DNA from: Candidatus Nitronereus thalassa
GTDB taxonomy: Bacteria; Nitrospirota; Nitrospiria; Nitrospirales; UBA8639
NCBI RefSeq assembly: GCF_032191465.1
Contig: NZ_JAQOUE010000001.1
Location: 1-64,000 of the forward strand
Reading direction: 5' to 3'
DNA: 64,000 bases
Part shown: piece by piece, positions 27,677 through 36,374 of the stretch
How the letters are laid out: each line of letters opens with the position of its first letter
Numbering within the stretch: the stretch's first letter is position 1
Notes under the pieces: generated by a model
What the model was told of the DNA's origin: nothing
The model's input: only the letters and a program-made list of their open reading frames with translations
Databases searched by the model: none
Translations under genes and position numbers: made by a program

Positions 27677-28659
27677 CATTCAGCCGTCACATCCTGGAAG
27701 AGGCCAAAGTACAACAGGATATGACCGCAGAGCTTTCCAGTCTGCTGATGCAGATGGGGTATGTAGGCAAGATCCTTTCACGAGAGATTGCTCGTGCACC
27801 ACTGAAGGGCAGATTGGGACTTGTTGGTGAGACCAACCCCACGGGCGATGCACAAAAAAAACTTGACGTGTACACGAATGACATCATGGTTGAAGCTTTT
27901 TCCGAAACGGGCCCGGTCGCTGGCTTGGTTTCCGAGGAGTTGGAGGAATTAAAAATACTCTCCCTCGGGCGTGAGGCCAAATATATCCTCTGTACCGATC
28001 CCCTTGATGGTTCATCCAACACGGATATCAACGCGCCTATTGGGACCATTTTCGGCATCTATCGCTGTAGCGGAAATAATCACCGTGAACTGGAGCAGAA
28101 CCTCCTGAACGAGAGGATGAAACAGATTGCGGCTGGATATGTGTTGTATGGCGCAAGCACGATGTTGGTGTACACGTGTGGCCACGGTGTCTACGGCTTT
28201 ACTTTAGACTGTGATCTTGGTGAGTTCTTGCTTGTCCATGAAAATATCTCGTGCCCTGCAAGAGGCCATTATTGTAGCGCAAACCTTGGCCGCTATCACG
28301 AATGGTCTTCTGATATTCAAAATTTTATCGCGCATTTGACCGTACATGACCCTTCCACGCGACGTCCTTATTCATTGCGGTATACTGGCGCACTGGTCGC
28401 GGATTTTCATCGTAGTTTGCTTGAGGGTGGGGTTTACTTTTATCCACCCGATGCCGACCACAAAAACGGCAAACTTCGATTTCTGTACGAATGCGCGCCT
28501 CTGGCCTTTGTTGTTGAGCAAGCGGGTGGTTGTGCCAGTACAGGCACACAACGACTTTTGGACCTCAAGGTGGAGTTGCTACATCAACGAGCGCCCTTTG
28601 TGATTGGCAGCACCGAAGAGGTGGCTCTCTATGAGAAATTTTTGACCGGAGGCACTTGA
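27658..28659 (+). CDS. fbp: Class I fructose-1,6-bisphosphatase
   Basis: A product of 333 aa that hydrolyses fructose-1,6-bisphosphate to fructose-6-phosphate. The metal site ILCTDPLDGSSNTDINAPIG is intact, with VSEELEE upstream and SLRYTGALVADFHRSLLEGG and AFVVEQAGGCAS downstream. The start at 27658 is favoured by AGGAGG six bases upstream inside glk; an ATG at 27673 would give the ATGA overlap seen elsewhere in this operon. It links gluconeogenesis or autotrophic hexose production to the pentose phosphate enzymes in the same operon. Confidence 0.93.
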   Translation: MHTKAMTFSRHILEEAKVQQDMTAELSSLLMQMGYVGKILSREIARAPLKGRLGLVGETNPTGDAQKKLDVYTNDIMVEAFSETGPVAGLVSEELEELKILSLGREAKYILCTDPLDGSSNTDINAPIGTIFGIYRCSGNNHRELEQNLLNERMKQIAAGYVLYGASTMLVYTCGHGVYGFTLDCDLGEFLLVHENISCPARGHYCSANLGRYHEWSSDIQNFIAHLTVHDPSTRRPYSLRYTGALVADFHRSLLEGGVYFYPPDADHKNGKLRFLYECAPLAFVVEQAGGCASTGTQRLLDLKVELLHQRAPFVIGSTEEVALYEKFLTGGT

Positions 28660-28785
28660 GTGACTTAACAGCATCATGAAAATTTATGACGACGAGATTC
28701 CCTAATACCACCTGGCTAGAAAGCCTAGATGTTTTTAACTCACAAAGATCCCTTCAGCATACTGCGGGATACTACAAGGAGGCCT

Positions 28786-29139
28786 ATGAGCTGCAGGATT
28801 CGCATACAAATCTGGTTGACGGGAATGCTTTTTCTTCTAACCTTGACGCTGACGGCCTGCGGAGATTCGGCTCCCCCTCCACAGGCCTCTTTGATTGACC
28901 GGGCGTTGGTGGATACTTCTCTTCGAGAACAACTCATTGAACGAGGAGCCGCCGATGAAGAATTTGTCCATCAAATTTTAGAGAAGTTCAGTCTGAGTCC
29001 GGGGGGAGACGAAAAACTCTCTGAAATCCTGGCAGCACATTTCGAACACCACCCTGAAACAGGCAAAGCGGTACTCAGAAGACTGAAAACACAAAAGAAT
29101 TTTCAGAAATGGCTTATTGAAGAATTGAAGGGCGGGTAG
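28786..29139 (+). CDS. Small lipoprotein, function unknown
   Basis: A 117-aa product. The signal peptide ends in a lipobox (LTLTLTAC at about residues 17-24), so the mature protein should be a lipid-anchored lipoprotein. The rest is helical and acidic (REQLIERGAADEEFVHQILE, LSEILAAHFEHHPETGKAVL), with a His pair. The ATG at 28786 follows AAGGAGG. It starts a short rightward run with another lipoprotein and a Met-rich LTXXQ protein, so a role in envelope metal stress is plausible but not shown. Confidence 0.7.
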   Translation: MSCRIRIQIWLTGMLFLLTLTLTACGDSAPPPQASLIDRALVDTSLREQLIERGAADEEFVHQILEKFSLSPGGDEKLSEILAAHFEHHPETGKAVLRRLKTQKNFQKWLIEELKGG

Positions 29140-29210
29140 GATTGTTGTTGACGATAGTGCTTAGCTGTTCCGCCTCATGGTATCATTTGAAACGAAAAGG
29201 AAGGTTTAGG

Positions 29211-29585
29211 ATGAAACGAGCCTCGATAGGCTTTGGCCTGATGTTCATCTTATCTATGACCGTCTTGACCGGCTGTGCTTCGAGCCATCCGAAAGAGTTG
29301 GTGGAACGCAACGATCACGCTGGATTGAAAACGTGGTATCTGGTAGAGGCGGCTACGTTGCGGGGAAAGGCAGAAGAGATGCGACAAATGGCGGCTGAAT
29401 ACCGAACACATCAGACCCAATCAAACCCTACATCTGAATTAGCTCAACATTGTGAAAACTTGGTTGAGCGGTACACCAAGGCCGCGGAAGACGCCGAGAC
29501 TTTGGCCAACGTTCATGCCAAGCATCCTGTAAGTGGCCCAGGAAATACCCAGCCGCCAGAAGCTTTTAAACTGTTTTCTTTTTAA
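29211..29585 (+). CDS. Small helical lipoprotein
   Basis: A 124-aa product with a lipobox (SMTVLTGCASS) and a mature part that is almost entirely charged helix (VEAATLRGKAEEMRQMAAEY, HCENLVERYTKAAEDAETLA), suggesting a coiled-coil envelope protein. The start at 29211 has AAAAGGAAGG upstream. It lies between another lipoprotein and the Met-repeat LTXXQ protein, only 15 bp before the latter, so co-expression is likely. The family is unnamed as far as I can tell. Confidence 0.75.
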   Translation: MKRASIGFGLMFILSMTVLTGCASSHPKELVERNDHAGLKTWYLVEAATLRGKAEEMRQMAAEYRTHQTQSNPTSELAQHCENLVERYTKAAEDAETLANVHAKHPVSGPGNTQPPEAFKLFSF

Positions 29586-29600
29586 AAGGAGGAAATAACC

Positions 29601-30575
29601 ATGCGATTTTTGAATAATCTTCTTGAGCCTAAAAGAAGCTTCAGATTTACATTGGTTCTTTTCATGGTTGTAGGTCTCACACCACTTACGCCGGTATATA
29701 GTCAAAACACAATACTTGGCCCTCAACAACATCAAGGCAATCAGGATATTGATACTTCAATGACCATCAGTCAGCAGTTGGTAGAATTGCGTGGCAATAT
29801 TGCCCGCCTGGAAGCCGCGTTGGAACAAGATCACCGAGGGTCGGTGCCTTTGGCAAACACTCAGATGGGAATGGGCCCCATGGGGTGTGGAGAAGGAGGC
29901 TGCGGCTCACCCGGCTTGGGGATGAACACTGGAAAAATGAGTGGTATGGAGCAAGGCGGAATGGGCCCCATGGGAAAGATGGGAATGGGTTCCCAAAAAA
30001 TGGGCATGGGAAGCGGTTCAGGCATGCCAGGAATGGGAATGGAGAATATGGGGATGATGGGGAAGATGGGAATGGGTTCCCAAAAAATGGGCATGGGCAG
30101 CGGCCAAGGCATGCCGCGAATGGAAATGGAGAATATGGGAATGATGGGAAAAATGGGAACACGGAAAGGCCGAATGTCGGGGTCGGCCCTTCCTGGTTTT
30201 CCCGGAGCTTCCCACCTGTATCATATCGGGGCGACCGACTTTTTCTTAGATCATGGTGAGCACATCACGCTCACGTTGCAGCAAGAATCTGCCCTCAATC
30301 AAATCAAGGAACAAGCCCTGCTATCCCAAGCGACCTTTGATCGCCAACTGGAGCAAGCCGAGCAAGAGCTGTGGGTCTTGACGAGTTCGGATCAACCCGA
30401 AATGCAGAGGATCGAGCCAAAAGTCCAGCACATCGAAAAGTTAAAGGGGGATCAACGACTCGCCTTCATCCGTGCCGTGGGCGAGGCCGCCCAAGTGTTA
30501 ACCGCGCAGCAGCGACAGGTGCTGATTGGAACGGGATCGCCTCAGCCGAAGGCGCAGGGGGCTGAACAGAAATAA
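29601..30575 (+). CDS. Met/Gly-repeat periplasmic LTXXQ (Spy/ZraP-like) protein
   Basis: A 324-aa product with a signal peptide, a short helical part, then a Met/Gly-rich region (about residues 90-190). This contains two near-identical copies of a 29-residue unit (KMGMGSQKMGMGSGSGMPGM and similar), visible also in the DNA at about 29968-30155. The C-terminal half is an LTXXQ-type helical domain (ITLTLQQESALNQIKEQALL, then VLTAQQRQVLIGTG) as in Spy, CpxP and ZraP, periplasmic chaperone or metal-buffer proteins. The methionine count suits Cu(I)/Ag(I) binding. Pseudogene relics of related genes flank the next gene. AGGAGG precedes the ATG. Confidence 0.8.
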   Translation: MRFLNNLLEPKRSFRFTLVLFMVVGLTPLTPVYSQNTILGPQQHQGNQDIDTSMTISQQLVELRGNIARLEAALEQDHRGSVPLANTQMGMGPMGCGEGGCGSPGLGMNTGKMSGMEQGGMGPMGKMGMGSQKMGMGSGSGMPGMGMENMGMMGKMGMGSQKMGMGSGQGMPRMEMENMGMMGKMGTRKGRMSGSALPGFPGASHLYHIGATDFFLDHGEHITLTLQQESALNQIKEQALLSQATFDRQLEQAEQELWVLTSSDQPEMQRIEPKVQHIEKLKGDQRLAFIRAVGEAAQVLTAQQRQVLIGTGSPQPKAQGAEQK

Positions 30576-30726
30576 TTTTGCGAAGGCTGAGGATTTGGAA
30601 AAACCCTCATGAGCGAATTGGAAAAATTGGATTGATAGTCGATAATAATTGGCGAGGCATCTTGTCTAGGAAATTGGAGATGAATGACGGGTGTTCCGCA
30701 TCAAGCAAGCTGAGCAAAGGTTTTTC

Positions 30727-30804
30727 ATGTTGATGGGCGTCGATTAGCCTGATACATCATCAGAGATGCACCAAAATAGCCGAGATCGAGAAACTGTTGG
30801 ACTG
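30727..30804 (+). pseudogene. Relic of an LTXXQ-type gene, copy 1
   Basis: About 75 bp strongly similar to 33521-33600. One frame reads RCTKIAEIEKLLD before a stop and matches the KVQHIEKLKGDQ part of the neighbouring LTXXQ protein. No longer frame is open. The remainder of the 30576-30926 gap shows no gene. Confidence 0.5.
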
Positions 30805-30926
30805 ACACGAGCACAACCTCGCCGAAGAGACTGCCATCGTCTTGTGGAACGCAGTCTCGAGCAGCATGTTCGACGTGGTCCCTTCACCTGCTCAGAATTG
30901 AATGAAGCCTGGAACGAGTGTGACCT

Positions 30927-33323
30927 ATGAATAAGAATTCCATCGCATTTGGGGCGCCAGGGATTGAGCCACGCTGGACGTCCAGCGCCAAGGATGGCAT
31001 CGGCACGGCATATCACAGCAGTGCCTGCATCTGGTTCACGCTCAGCCATGGCATCATCAACGAGATCTACTTCCCCCATGTCGATACGCCCAATACGCGC
31101 GACTTGCAGTTCCTCATCACTGACGGCGAATCGTTCTGCCACGAGGAACGGCGCGATTTGCTCCACCAAACCGAATACCCGGAGCCAAATGCGTTGTTGT
31201 ACCGGCTCACCAACGCCGACCGGGCGGGCCGCTATCGCCTCGTCAAAGAAATCGTCGTAGACCCGCACTCGTCGGTGTTGTTGATGCACACGCGGCTGGA
31301 AGTCCTGGACCCGAAGCTGCGCGGCAAACTGCGACTGTATGCGCTACTCGCCCCGCATATGAAGGGCACCGGCAAGAACAACTCGGCCTGGTTGTGTGGA
31401 TTGGGTGGACGGAAGCTCATCGAGGCGCAGCGCGAGGGCGTCGACCTGTCTTTCGGGTGCGCGCCTGATTTCACGCGGCGCTCCGTCGGCTACGTCGGAT
31501 TCAGTGATGGCTGGCAGGACTTGATGGACAACTTCACCATGGATTGGGAATTCGACGAAGCCGCGGACGGCAACATCGCATTGATCGGGGAAGTTGATTT
31601 ATCGGCCGGACTGGAGTTCACGCTGGGCGTCGGGTTCGGGCGCAGTTCGCAGAGCGCGTGCGCCCACCTCCTGCAAGCGTTGGCCACTCCTTTCGCCGAC
31701 CAACGCGAGAAGTATGTTCGCCAATGGCAGCGCACTTGCGCCAAGGTCGATTTGAGCGCGCACACCAAAGACGGCGGATCGCTGATGCGCGTGAGCCAGT
31801 GTCTGTTGCTGGCGCATGAAGATAAGATTTTCCAGGGCGCGTTCGTCGCCTCGTTGAGCATTCCCTGGGGCGATACGAAGGACGACAGCGATCGCGGCGG
31901 GTATCATCTGGTCTGGACGCGCGACATGGTGCAAACCGCCACGGCACTGCTGGCCTGCGGGCAAACCGAATCGCCGTTGCGCGCTCTGATCTGGCTGGCG
32001 TGCGTTCAGGCAGCCGATGGCAGCCTGCCGCAAAACAGTTCGATTCGCGGTGAGCCTTACTGGAAAGGCATGCAACTGGATGAAGTGGCGGTGCCGATTC
32101 TGCTCGCCTGGCGCTTGCAGCAGGCGGACGCGCTCCGGCAATTCAATCCCTGGACGCTGGTCTCTCGGGCCGCGCGTTATTTGATCCTGCACGGGCCGGT
32201 GACAGCACAGGAACGGTGGGAGGAGAATTCCGGTTACTCGCCTTCGACGTTGGCGACCATCATCGCAAGCGTGGTATGCACGGCGGAATTTGCGCGCGGC
32301 AGGAAAGACCACCTCGCGGCGGACTTTCTGCTCGATTATGCGGACTGGCTTTCGGCGCACCTGGAAGACTGGATGGTCACCAGTCGCGGCGAATTGGTGC
32401 AGGGCAAACCGCGACACTACGTTCGCATCACGCCCGCCGATCCGAAACAAGCCATGGCTTCGCCGGATCCGGATCACGCTGAGTTAGTGATCGCCAATGG
32501 CGGCGGCACACATCCGGCACGGAACATCGTGGGTGGCGATTTTCTCCACCTTGTCCGGCTGGGAGTTCGCGCGGCGGATGACCCGCTGATCGTCGATTCC
32601 CTCGCGGTGATTGATCACGTCCTCAAACGCGACCTGCCGCAAGGGGCGGGCTGGCGGCGCTACAATCATGATGGTTATGGACAGAAGGCCGACGGCAGCG
32701 CTTACGACGGGACGGGTGAAGGACGCTGCTGGCCGATTCTCTCGGGCGAACGGGCTCATTACGAACTGGCCGCCGGGCGCGATCCGATGCCGATCATCGA
32801 AGCGATGGAAAAATTCGCCAACGAGGGTGGCATGTTGTCGGAACAACTCTGGGACGACGACGATTTGCCGGAGGGAAAGATGATGCGCGGCAGCCCGACC
32901 GGCGCGGCCATGCCGCTGTGCTGGTCGCACGCGGAGTATGTGACCCTGGTGCGCAGTCACAAGGATGGGGTGTGTTTTGACCGCATCGAGCCTGTGTATC
33001 AGCGTTACGCCAAAGATGGGACTGGCAGCACAATTGAAATGTGGACGCTCGCTCACCAGTCGCAACGGATCGCCCACGGGAAAACCCTGCGCATTATCAC
33101 TGGAAAGGCGGTGACGATCCATTGGAGTGCAGATGGATGGGCGACGGCGAATGACCTGGCAACCCGGGATGCGGGTTTCGGTTGCTGGTTTGGAGATCTG
33201 CCGTCGGCCCAGCTCTCGGCCGGCGTCCGCATCGTCTTCACAATTGTGTGGCAAGAGGGATGGGAAGGGAAAGATTTTCAGGTGGAGATTGCTGCCTCGA
33301 ATCAGACCCCAATAACGGGATGA
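30927..33323 (+). CDS. Glycoside hydrolase family 15 glucoamylase-like
   Basis: A 798-aa cytoplasmic protein (no signal peptide) of the bacterial glucoamylase/glucodextranase group. It has an N-terminal beta-sandwich (about 1-270) and a C-terminal (alpha/alpha)6 barrel. GYHLVWTRDMVQTA, the acid region ERWEENSGYSPSTLA and MPLCWSHAEYVTL, carrying the second catalytic Glu, are present. It should release glucose from alpha-1,4 (or 1,6) glucans such as glycogen. Base composition is clearly more GC-rich than the neighbours, with many GCG/CGC codons, and similar LTXXQ-gene relics lie on each side, suggesting horizontal gain. The ATG at 30927 is taken although a strong ribosome site is not evident. 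Confidence 0.88.
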   Translation: MNKNSIAFGAPGIEPRWTSSAKDGIGTAYHSSACIWFTLSHGIINEIYFPHVDTPNTRDLQFLITDGESFCHEERRDLLHQTEYPEPNALLYRLTNADRAGRYRLVKEIVVDPHSSVLLMHTRLEVLDPKLRGKLRLYALLAPHMKGTGKNNSAWLCGLGGRKLIEAQREGVDLSFGCAPDFTRRSVGYVGFSDGWQDLMDNFTMDWEFDEAADGNIALIGEVDLSAGLEFTLGVGFGRSSQSACAHLLQALATPFADQREKYVRQWQRTCAKVDLSAHTKDGGSLMRVSQCLLLAHEDKIFQGAFVASLSIPWGDTKDDSDRGGYHLVWTRDMVQTATALLACGQTESPLRALIWLACVQAADGSLPQNSSIRGEPYWKGMQLDEVAVPILLAWRLQQADALRQFNPWTLVSRAARYLILHGPVTAQERWEENSGYSPSTLATIIASVVCTAEFARGRKDHLAADFLLDYADWLSAHLEDWMVTSRGELVQGKPRHYVRITPADPKQAMASPDPDHAELVIANGGGTHPARNIVGGDFLHLVRLGVRAADDPLIVDSLAVIDHVLKRDLPQGAGWRRYNHDGYGQKADGSAYDGTGEGRCWPILSGERAHYELAAGRDPMPIIEAMEKFANEGGMLSEQLWDDDDLPEGKMMRGSPTGAAMPLCWSHAEYVTLVRSHKDGVCFDRIEPVYQRYAKDGTGSTIEMWTLAHQSQRIAHGKTLRIITGKAVTIHWSADGWATANDLATRDAGFGCWFGDLPSAQLSAGVRIVFTIVWQEGWEGKDFQVEIAASNQTPITG

Positions 33324-33520
33324 ACACATCAATCTGGCTGCCTGTATCGAGAGAATCTAACCATAAATATGCTTGCGATTAAAATTAAGTGGAATGCGCG
33401 TCAACATCCTTGCGACCGGAAAACCACGAATCGGAAGTTTCTTTCTAGGTGGACGCTGAGGACCAAGTAATAGACTCACCTCAATAAATTGGAAAGCCTT
33501 TTATGAAAAAGAACACAACC

Positions 33521-33701
33521 ATGTTGACGGGCGTCGATCAGCCTGATACTGCGTCAGAGATGCACCAAAATAGCTGAGATCGAGAGATTGTGGCCCGATT
33601 AACACATGAATGTCCGCCGAGCGGTGGGGAAAACCGCCAATGTCCTCACGCAGGATCAACATCGGGTCTTGCTACGAACGTTGACTCCCCATCAACAGTA
33701 A
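33521..33701 (+). pseudogene. Relic of an LTXXQ-type gene, copy 2
   Basis: One frame starts MLTGVDQPDTASEMHQ. After a frameshift another gives KIAEIERLWPD, a stop, then RRAVGKTANVLTQDQHRVLL and an end at 33701. This matches the end of the LTXXQ protein at 29601 (IEKLKGDQ, RAVGEAAQVLTAQQRQVLIG). It is thus a decayed Spy/ZraP-like gene. The stretch 33324-33520 shows nothing else. Confidence 0.7.
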
Positions 33702-33729
33702 GAACCGAACCATGAAAGGAGCACGTGCC

Positions 33730-34095
33730 ATGTTAACCAAAAGACAAGTTGTTTCAGGTATTCTTGTATGTTTCACTGTGGGTCTTTCTGCGTTGAGTTT
33801 CGCGGAAGACACGTCGCAGTCCACAATGGGGAACACCGCCAGGAAAGGGGCTGCGATGAGCCAGATGTCGCCTGAGTTGCGAAAGGACATGGCCGATATG
33901 TATCAGAAAATGGCGGATTGTTTGAGGACCGGCAAGTCGAACGAGGACTGCCAGAAACAAGTGGCAAAAGATTGTCCTGTCATCACCAAGACAGGACAAT
34001 GTCCAATTCTCGAGGGTATAGGAACCATGGGAGGTTCTCGTGGCATGGGGCCTAAGGGCATGGGATCCATGCGAGGCCCTCATAAAATGCGCTAG
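33730..34095 (+). CDS. Small periplasmic Cys/Met-rich protein
   Basis: A 121-aa product with a signal peptide (VSGILVCFTVGLSALSFAED). The mature part carries Met-rich ends (MSQMSPELRKDMADMYQKMA; GMGPKGMGSMRGPHKM) around a Cys cluster (DCLRTGKSNEDCQKQ, KDCPVITKTGQCPI). Spaced cysteines plus Met/Gly repeats suggest a periplasmic soft-metal-binding protein. The ATG at 33730 follows AAAGGAG; an in-frame ATG at 33712 overlaps that site. I know no family name for it. Confidence 0.7.
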   Translation: MLTKRQVVSGILVCFTVGLSALSFAEDTSQSTMGNTARKGAAMSQMSPELRKDMADMYQKMADCLRTGKSNEDCQKQVAKDCPVITKTGQCPILEGIGTMGGSRGMGPKGMGSMRGPHKMR

Positions 34096-34203
34096 CACAT
34101 TGTTAGGGTCGCCACTATACCCAAACTAAGCGAATGGTATCTAATCGAGAAAGATCATCGTCCTCGACGGGACACTTCTTCAAGTTGTGAAAGGAACAGC
34201 CTT

Positions 34204-34299
34204 ATGTCCACCGCCAAAACGAAGTTGGTTGAGATTCGTTCTCACGCGCCCAACGACTTCGACGCCATGAACCGCATGATCGGGGTTGCGTTGCTATGA
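34204..34299 (+). CDS. 31-aa leader-like ORF overlapping the FNR fusion gene
   Basis: An ATG at 34204 after AAAGGA opens a 31-codon frame (MSTAKTKLVEIRSHAPNDFD...GVALL) whose TGA overlaps the next gene's ATG as ATGA. It could be a translational-coupling leader or the N-terminal stump of a lost gene. There is no family match I can name. Confidence 0.4.
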   Translation: MSTAKTKLVEIRSHAPNDFDAMNRMIGVALL

Positions 34300-36359
34300 C
34301 AGGCGGCTCTCTCGCAAGATCTCACCGCCAATGCTTTCTTGCTGTCGCGGCCATCGTTGCGTGGTTTTTAATGTTGGCGGGCATGGGTTACGCGCAAATC
34401 TCGCCAGAGGAACATGCCAGCCATCATCCCAATCAAGCCATGGGCTCAGGCGGAGTAGCAAGCGCCCAAAGACAAGAGGGCGGCCCCGGCAATATGGTTG
34501 GCGGTCCTTCAGGAGGAAAGGATGGAAGCCCAGGCGGCATGATGGGCGGGGGCATGGACAAAATGATGGAGAAAATGGGTGCGCCTAAACCCAAAGCCTT
34601 ATACCCCACACTCATGAGCCTTCCTGATTTGCCTTTTGAACAACGTGCCGAGGTCCAACAGCAGGCACATGAACGCATGAAGCAGGGGACAGCCTTGATG
34701 GCGGAAGGGATGAAATCTTTATCCCAGTCGGCCTCCACAAACGATTTTTTAGCTATGCAGGTAGCCTCTAGGAAGTTGCATGAGGGGCTGTCCCAATTCG
34801 AAAGTGGTCTGGCTGCCCATCGAGCATTGGCAGAAGGCACATCCCCGCGCAATGTCGCTCTGCAATGGTTCAAGCAGGAAATGAACCTGCTTCCTCCAAA
34901 TGAGGGTAAGCAGGACCATGGGATTTTAGGATTATCTTGGTTTCATTTCTCCGTGATGCTGCTCTTGGTCGGGTTTGCCGTGGCCATGTTATTTCTCTAC
35001 TTTTTCAAAATGCGCCGGGCGGCCGCGTTACTGAATCGGCTCGCTGAAGATTCCGGCCCTGTGAATTCTCCACCAGCCGCTGCTCCTGAGAAACCTGCGG
35101 CTGCCGCCGGCGAAACGCCGTCATCTGCTGGAGAGGATATACCATCAAATTTCCAAACAACATCTGCCCGTCCGCCTACGTCACAAGAGGCGAAAAGTCA
35201 GGCAACGGCTTCTGCCGAGTGCTGCGATGACTCGACGGAGGTGTGCGCAAACGAAGAGGCCCCATCAACAGATCAACCCGATATCTCGAAGGGACTCCTG
35301 CCCGTCGCTAAGAAGAAACTCTGTAGACTTCGGGTTGCCCAAATCTACCAGGAAACTGTGGACGTCAAGACTTTTCGGCTCGTGGCCTGTCATGGAGGGG
35401 GCATTCCCTTCAGTTATCTGCCTGGTCAATTTCTCACGTTAACCATGCCGACCGGCGACAAGCCGATTCGTCGGAGCTATACAATGTCCTCTTCCCCGAC
35501 TCAAGGATACTACTGCGAGATCACGGTTAAACGTGAAGAGCAAGGTGCCGGATCGCGCTATCTACACGACGCTGTCAAGGTAAACGACACGCTTGAGGTT
35601 CAAGCCCCGAGCGGGAAGTTTGTGTTTGCCGGGAAGGAAGCGGACAGCATTGTACTCATTTCCGGCGGCGTCGGCATCACCCCGATGATGAGTATCACCC
35701 GGGCATTGACCGACATGGGTTGGAATGGTGACATCTACTTCATCGCGGCGTGCCGCGATCCCGAACACCTCATCTTCCAGTCCGAATTGAAACGGCTTCA
35801 AGCGCGTCACCCCAACTTACACATCTTTATCGCCATGAGCCGTCTGGAAAAGGATGTCGACAGCTACCATCGCGGGCGGATTGCCAAGGATTTACTCGCG
35901 CAGTGGGTGCCCGACATTGCCTCGAAATGGATTCATCTGTGCGGGGCGCCGCCCATGATGGAGGCAGTGAAGCAGATGCTGGCCGAGTTGGGCGTTCCTG
36001 GGGAGAAGGTCCACACTGAAAACTTTGGCTCGCAGCAAAAACCACAGGTTAGAGCTGCAGAACGCGAGAAAATACAAAAAACGACGCCGGTCGAGAAGGC
36101 CGGGACCGTCACCTTTCAGAAATCGGATACATCGACAGAACTCATGCCGGACGAGACGGTGCTGGAGGCGTCCGAGCGGGTCGACGTCAACATCGACTAT
36201 TCCTGCCGAACCGGCTCGTGCGGAGTGTGCCGGGTTAAACTCTTGTCGGGGTCAGTGACTATGGAGGTCGAAGACGGCCTGGATCCAGACGACAAAGCCA
36301 GTGGAATGATTCTCGCTTGTCAGGCCAAGTCCACAGGAAACGTGGCGGTCGATGCCTAG
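34296..36359 (+). CDS. Membrane flavoprotein: Met-rich exported domain + FNR + 2Fe-2S
   Basis: A 687-aa product with an unusual domain order. It starts with a signal/anchor (AIVAWFLMLAGMGYAQ), then a His/Met/Gly-rich part (residues 30-100) and a helical exported domain (100-210). A transmembrane helix follows (about 220-243, FSVMLLLVGFAVAMLFLYFF), then a Pro/Ala linker with CC and C residues. The ferredoxin-reductase module has FAD motif RRSYTMSS and NAD motif GGVGITPMMS, and a C-terminal plant-type 2Fe-2S domain has CRTGSCGVC...C. It should pass electrons from NAD(P)H through FAD and 2Fe-2S to a membrane partner, probably the protein at 36375. The start overlaps a short upstream frame. Confidence 0.85.
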   Translation: MTGGSLARSHRQCFLAVAAIVAWFLMLAGMGYAQISPEEHASHHPNQAMGSGGVASAQRQEGGPGNMVGGPSGGKDGSPGGMMGGGMDKMMEKMGAPKPKALYPTLMSLPDLPFEQRAEVQQQAHERMKQGTALMAEGMKSLSQSASTNDFLAMQVASRKLHEGLSQFESGLAAHRALAEGTSPRNVALQWFKQEMNLLPPNEGKQDHGILGLSWFHFSVMLLLVGFAVAMLFLYFFKMRRAAALLNRLAEDSGPVNSPPAAAPEKPAAAAGETPSSAGEDIPSNFQTTSARPPTSQEAKSQATASAECCDDSTEVCANEEAPSTDQPDISKGLLPVAKKKLCRLRVAQIYQETVDVKTFRLVACHGGGIPFSYLPGQFLTLTMPTGDKPIRRSYTMSSSPTQGYYCEITVKREEQGAGSRYLHDAVKVNDTLEVQAPSGKFVFAGKEADSIVLISGGVGITPMMSITRALTDMGWNGDIYFIAACRDPEHLIFQSELKRLQARHPNLHIFIAMSRLEKDVDSYHRGRIAKDLLAQWVPDIASKWIHLCGAPPMMEAVKQMLAELGVPGEKVHTENFGSQQKPQVRAAEREKIQKTTPVEKAGTVTFQKSDTSTELMPDETVLEASERVDVNIDYSCRTGSCGVCRVKLLSGSVTMEVEDGLDPDDKASGMILACQAKSTGNVAVDA

Positions 36360-36374
36360 AGCATGTGAAAACTG

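Noticed and set aside
28660-28785. Start of the small lipoprotein at 28729
   Set aside because: The ATG at 28786 has AAGGAGG and yields a normal lipoprotein signal; the longer frame adds a charged stretch before it.
32484-33332. Minus-strand frames inside the glucoamylase gene
   Set aside because: High GC content opens antisense frames; the GH15 sequence on the plus strand explains the region.
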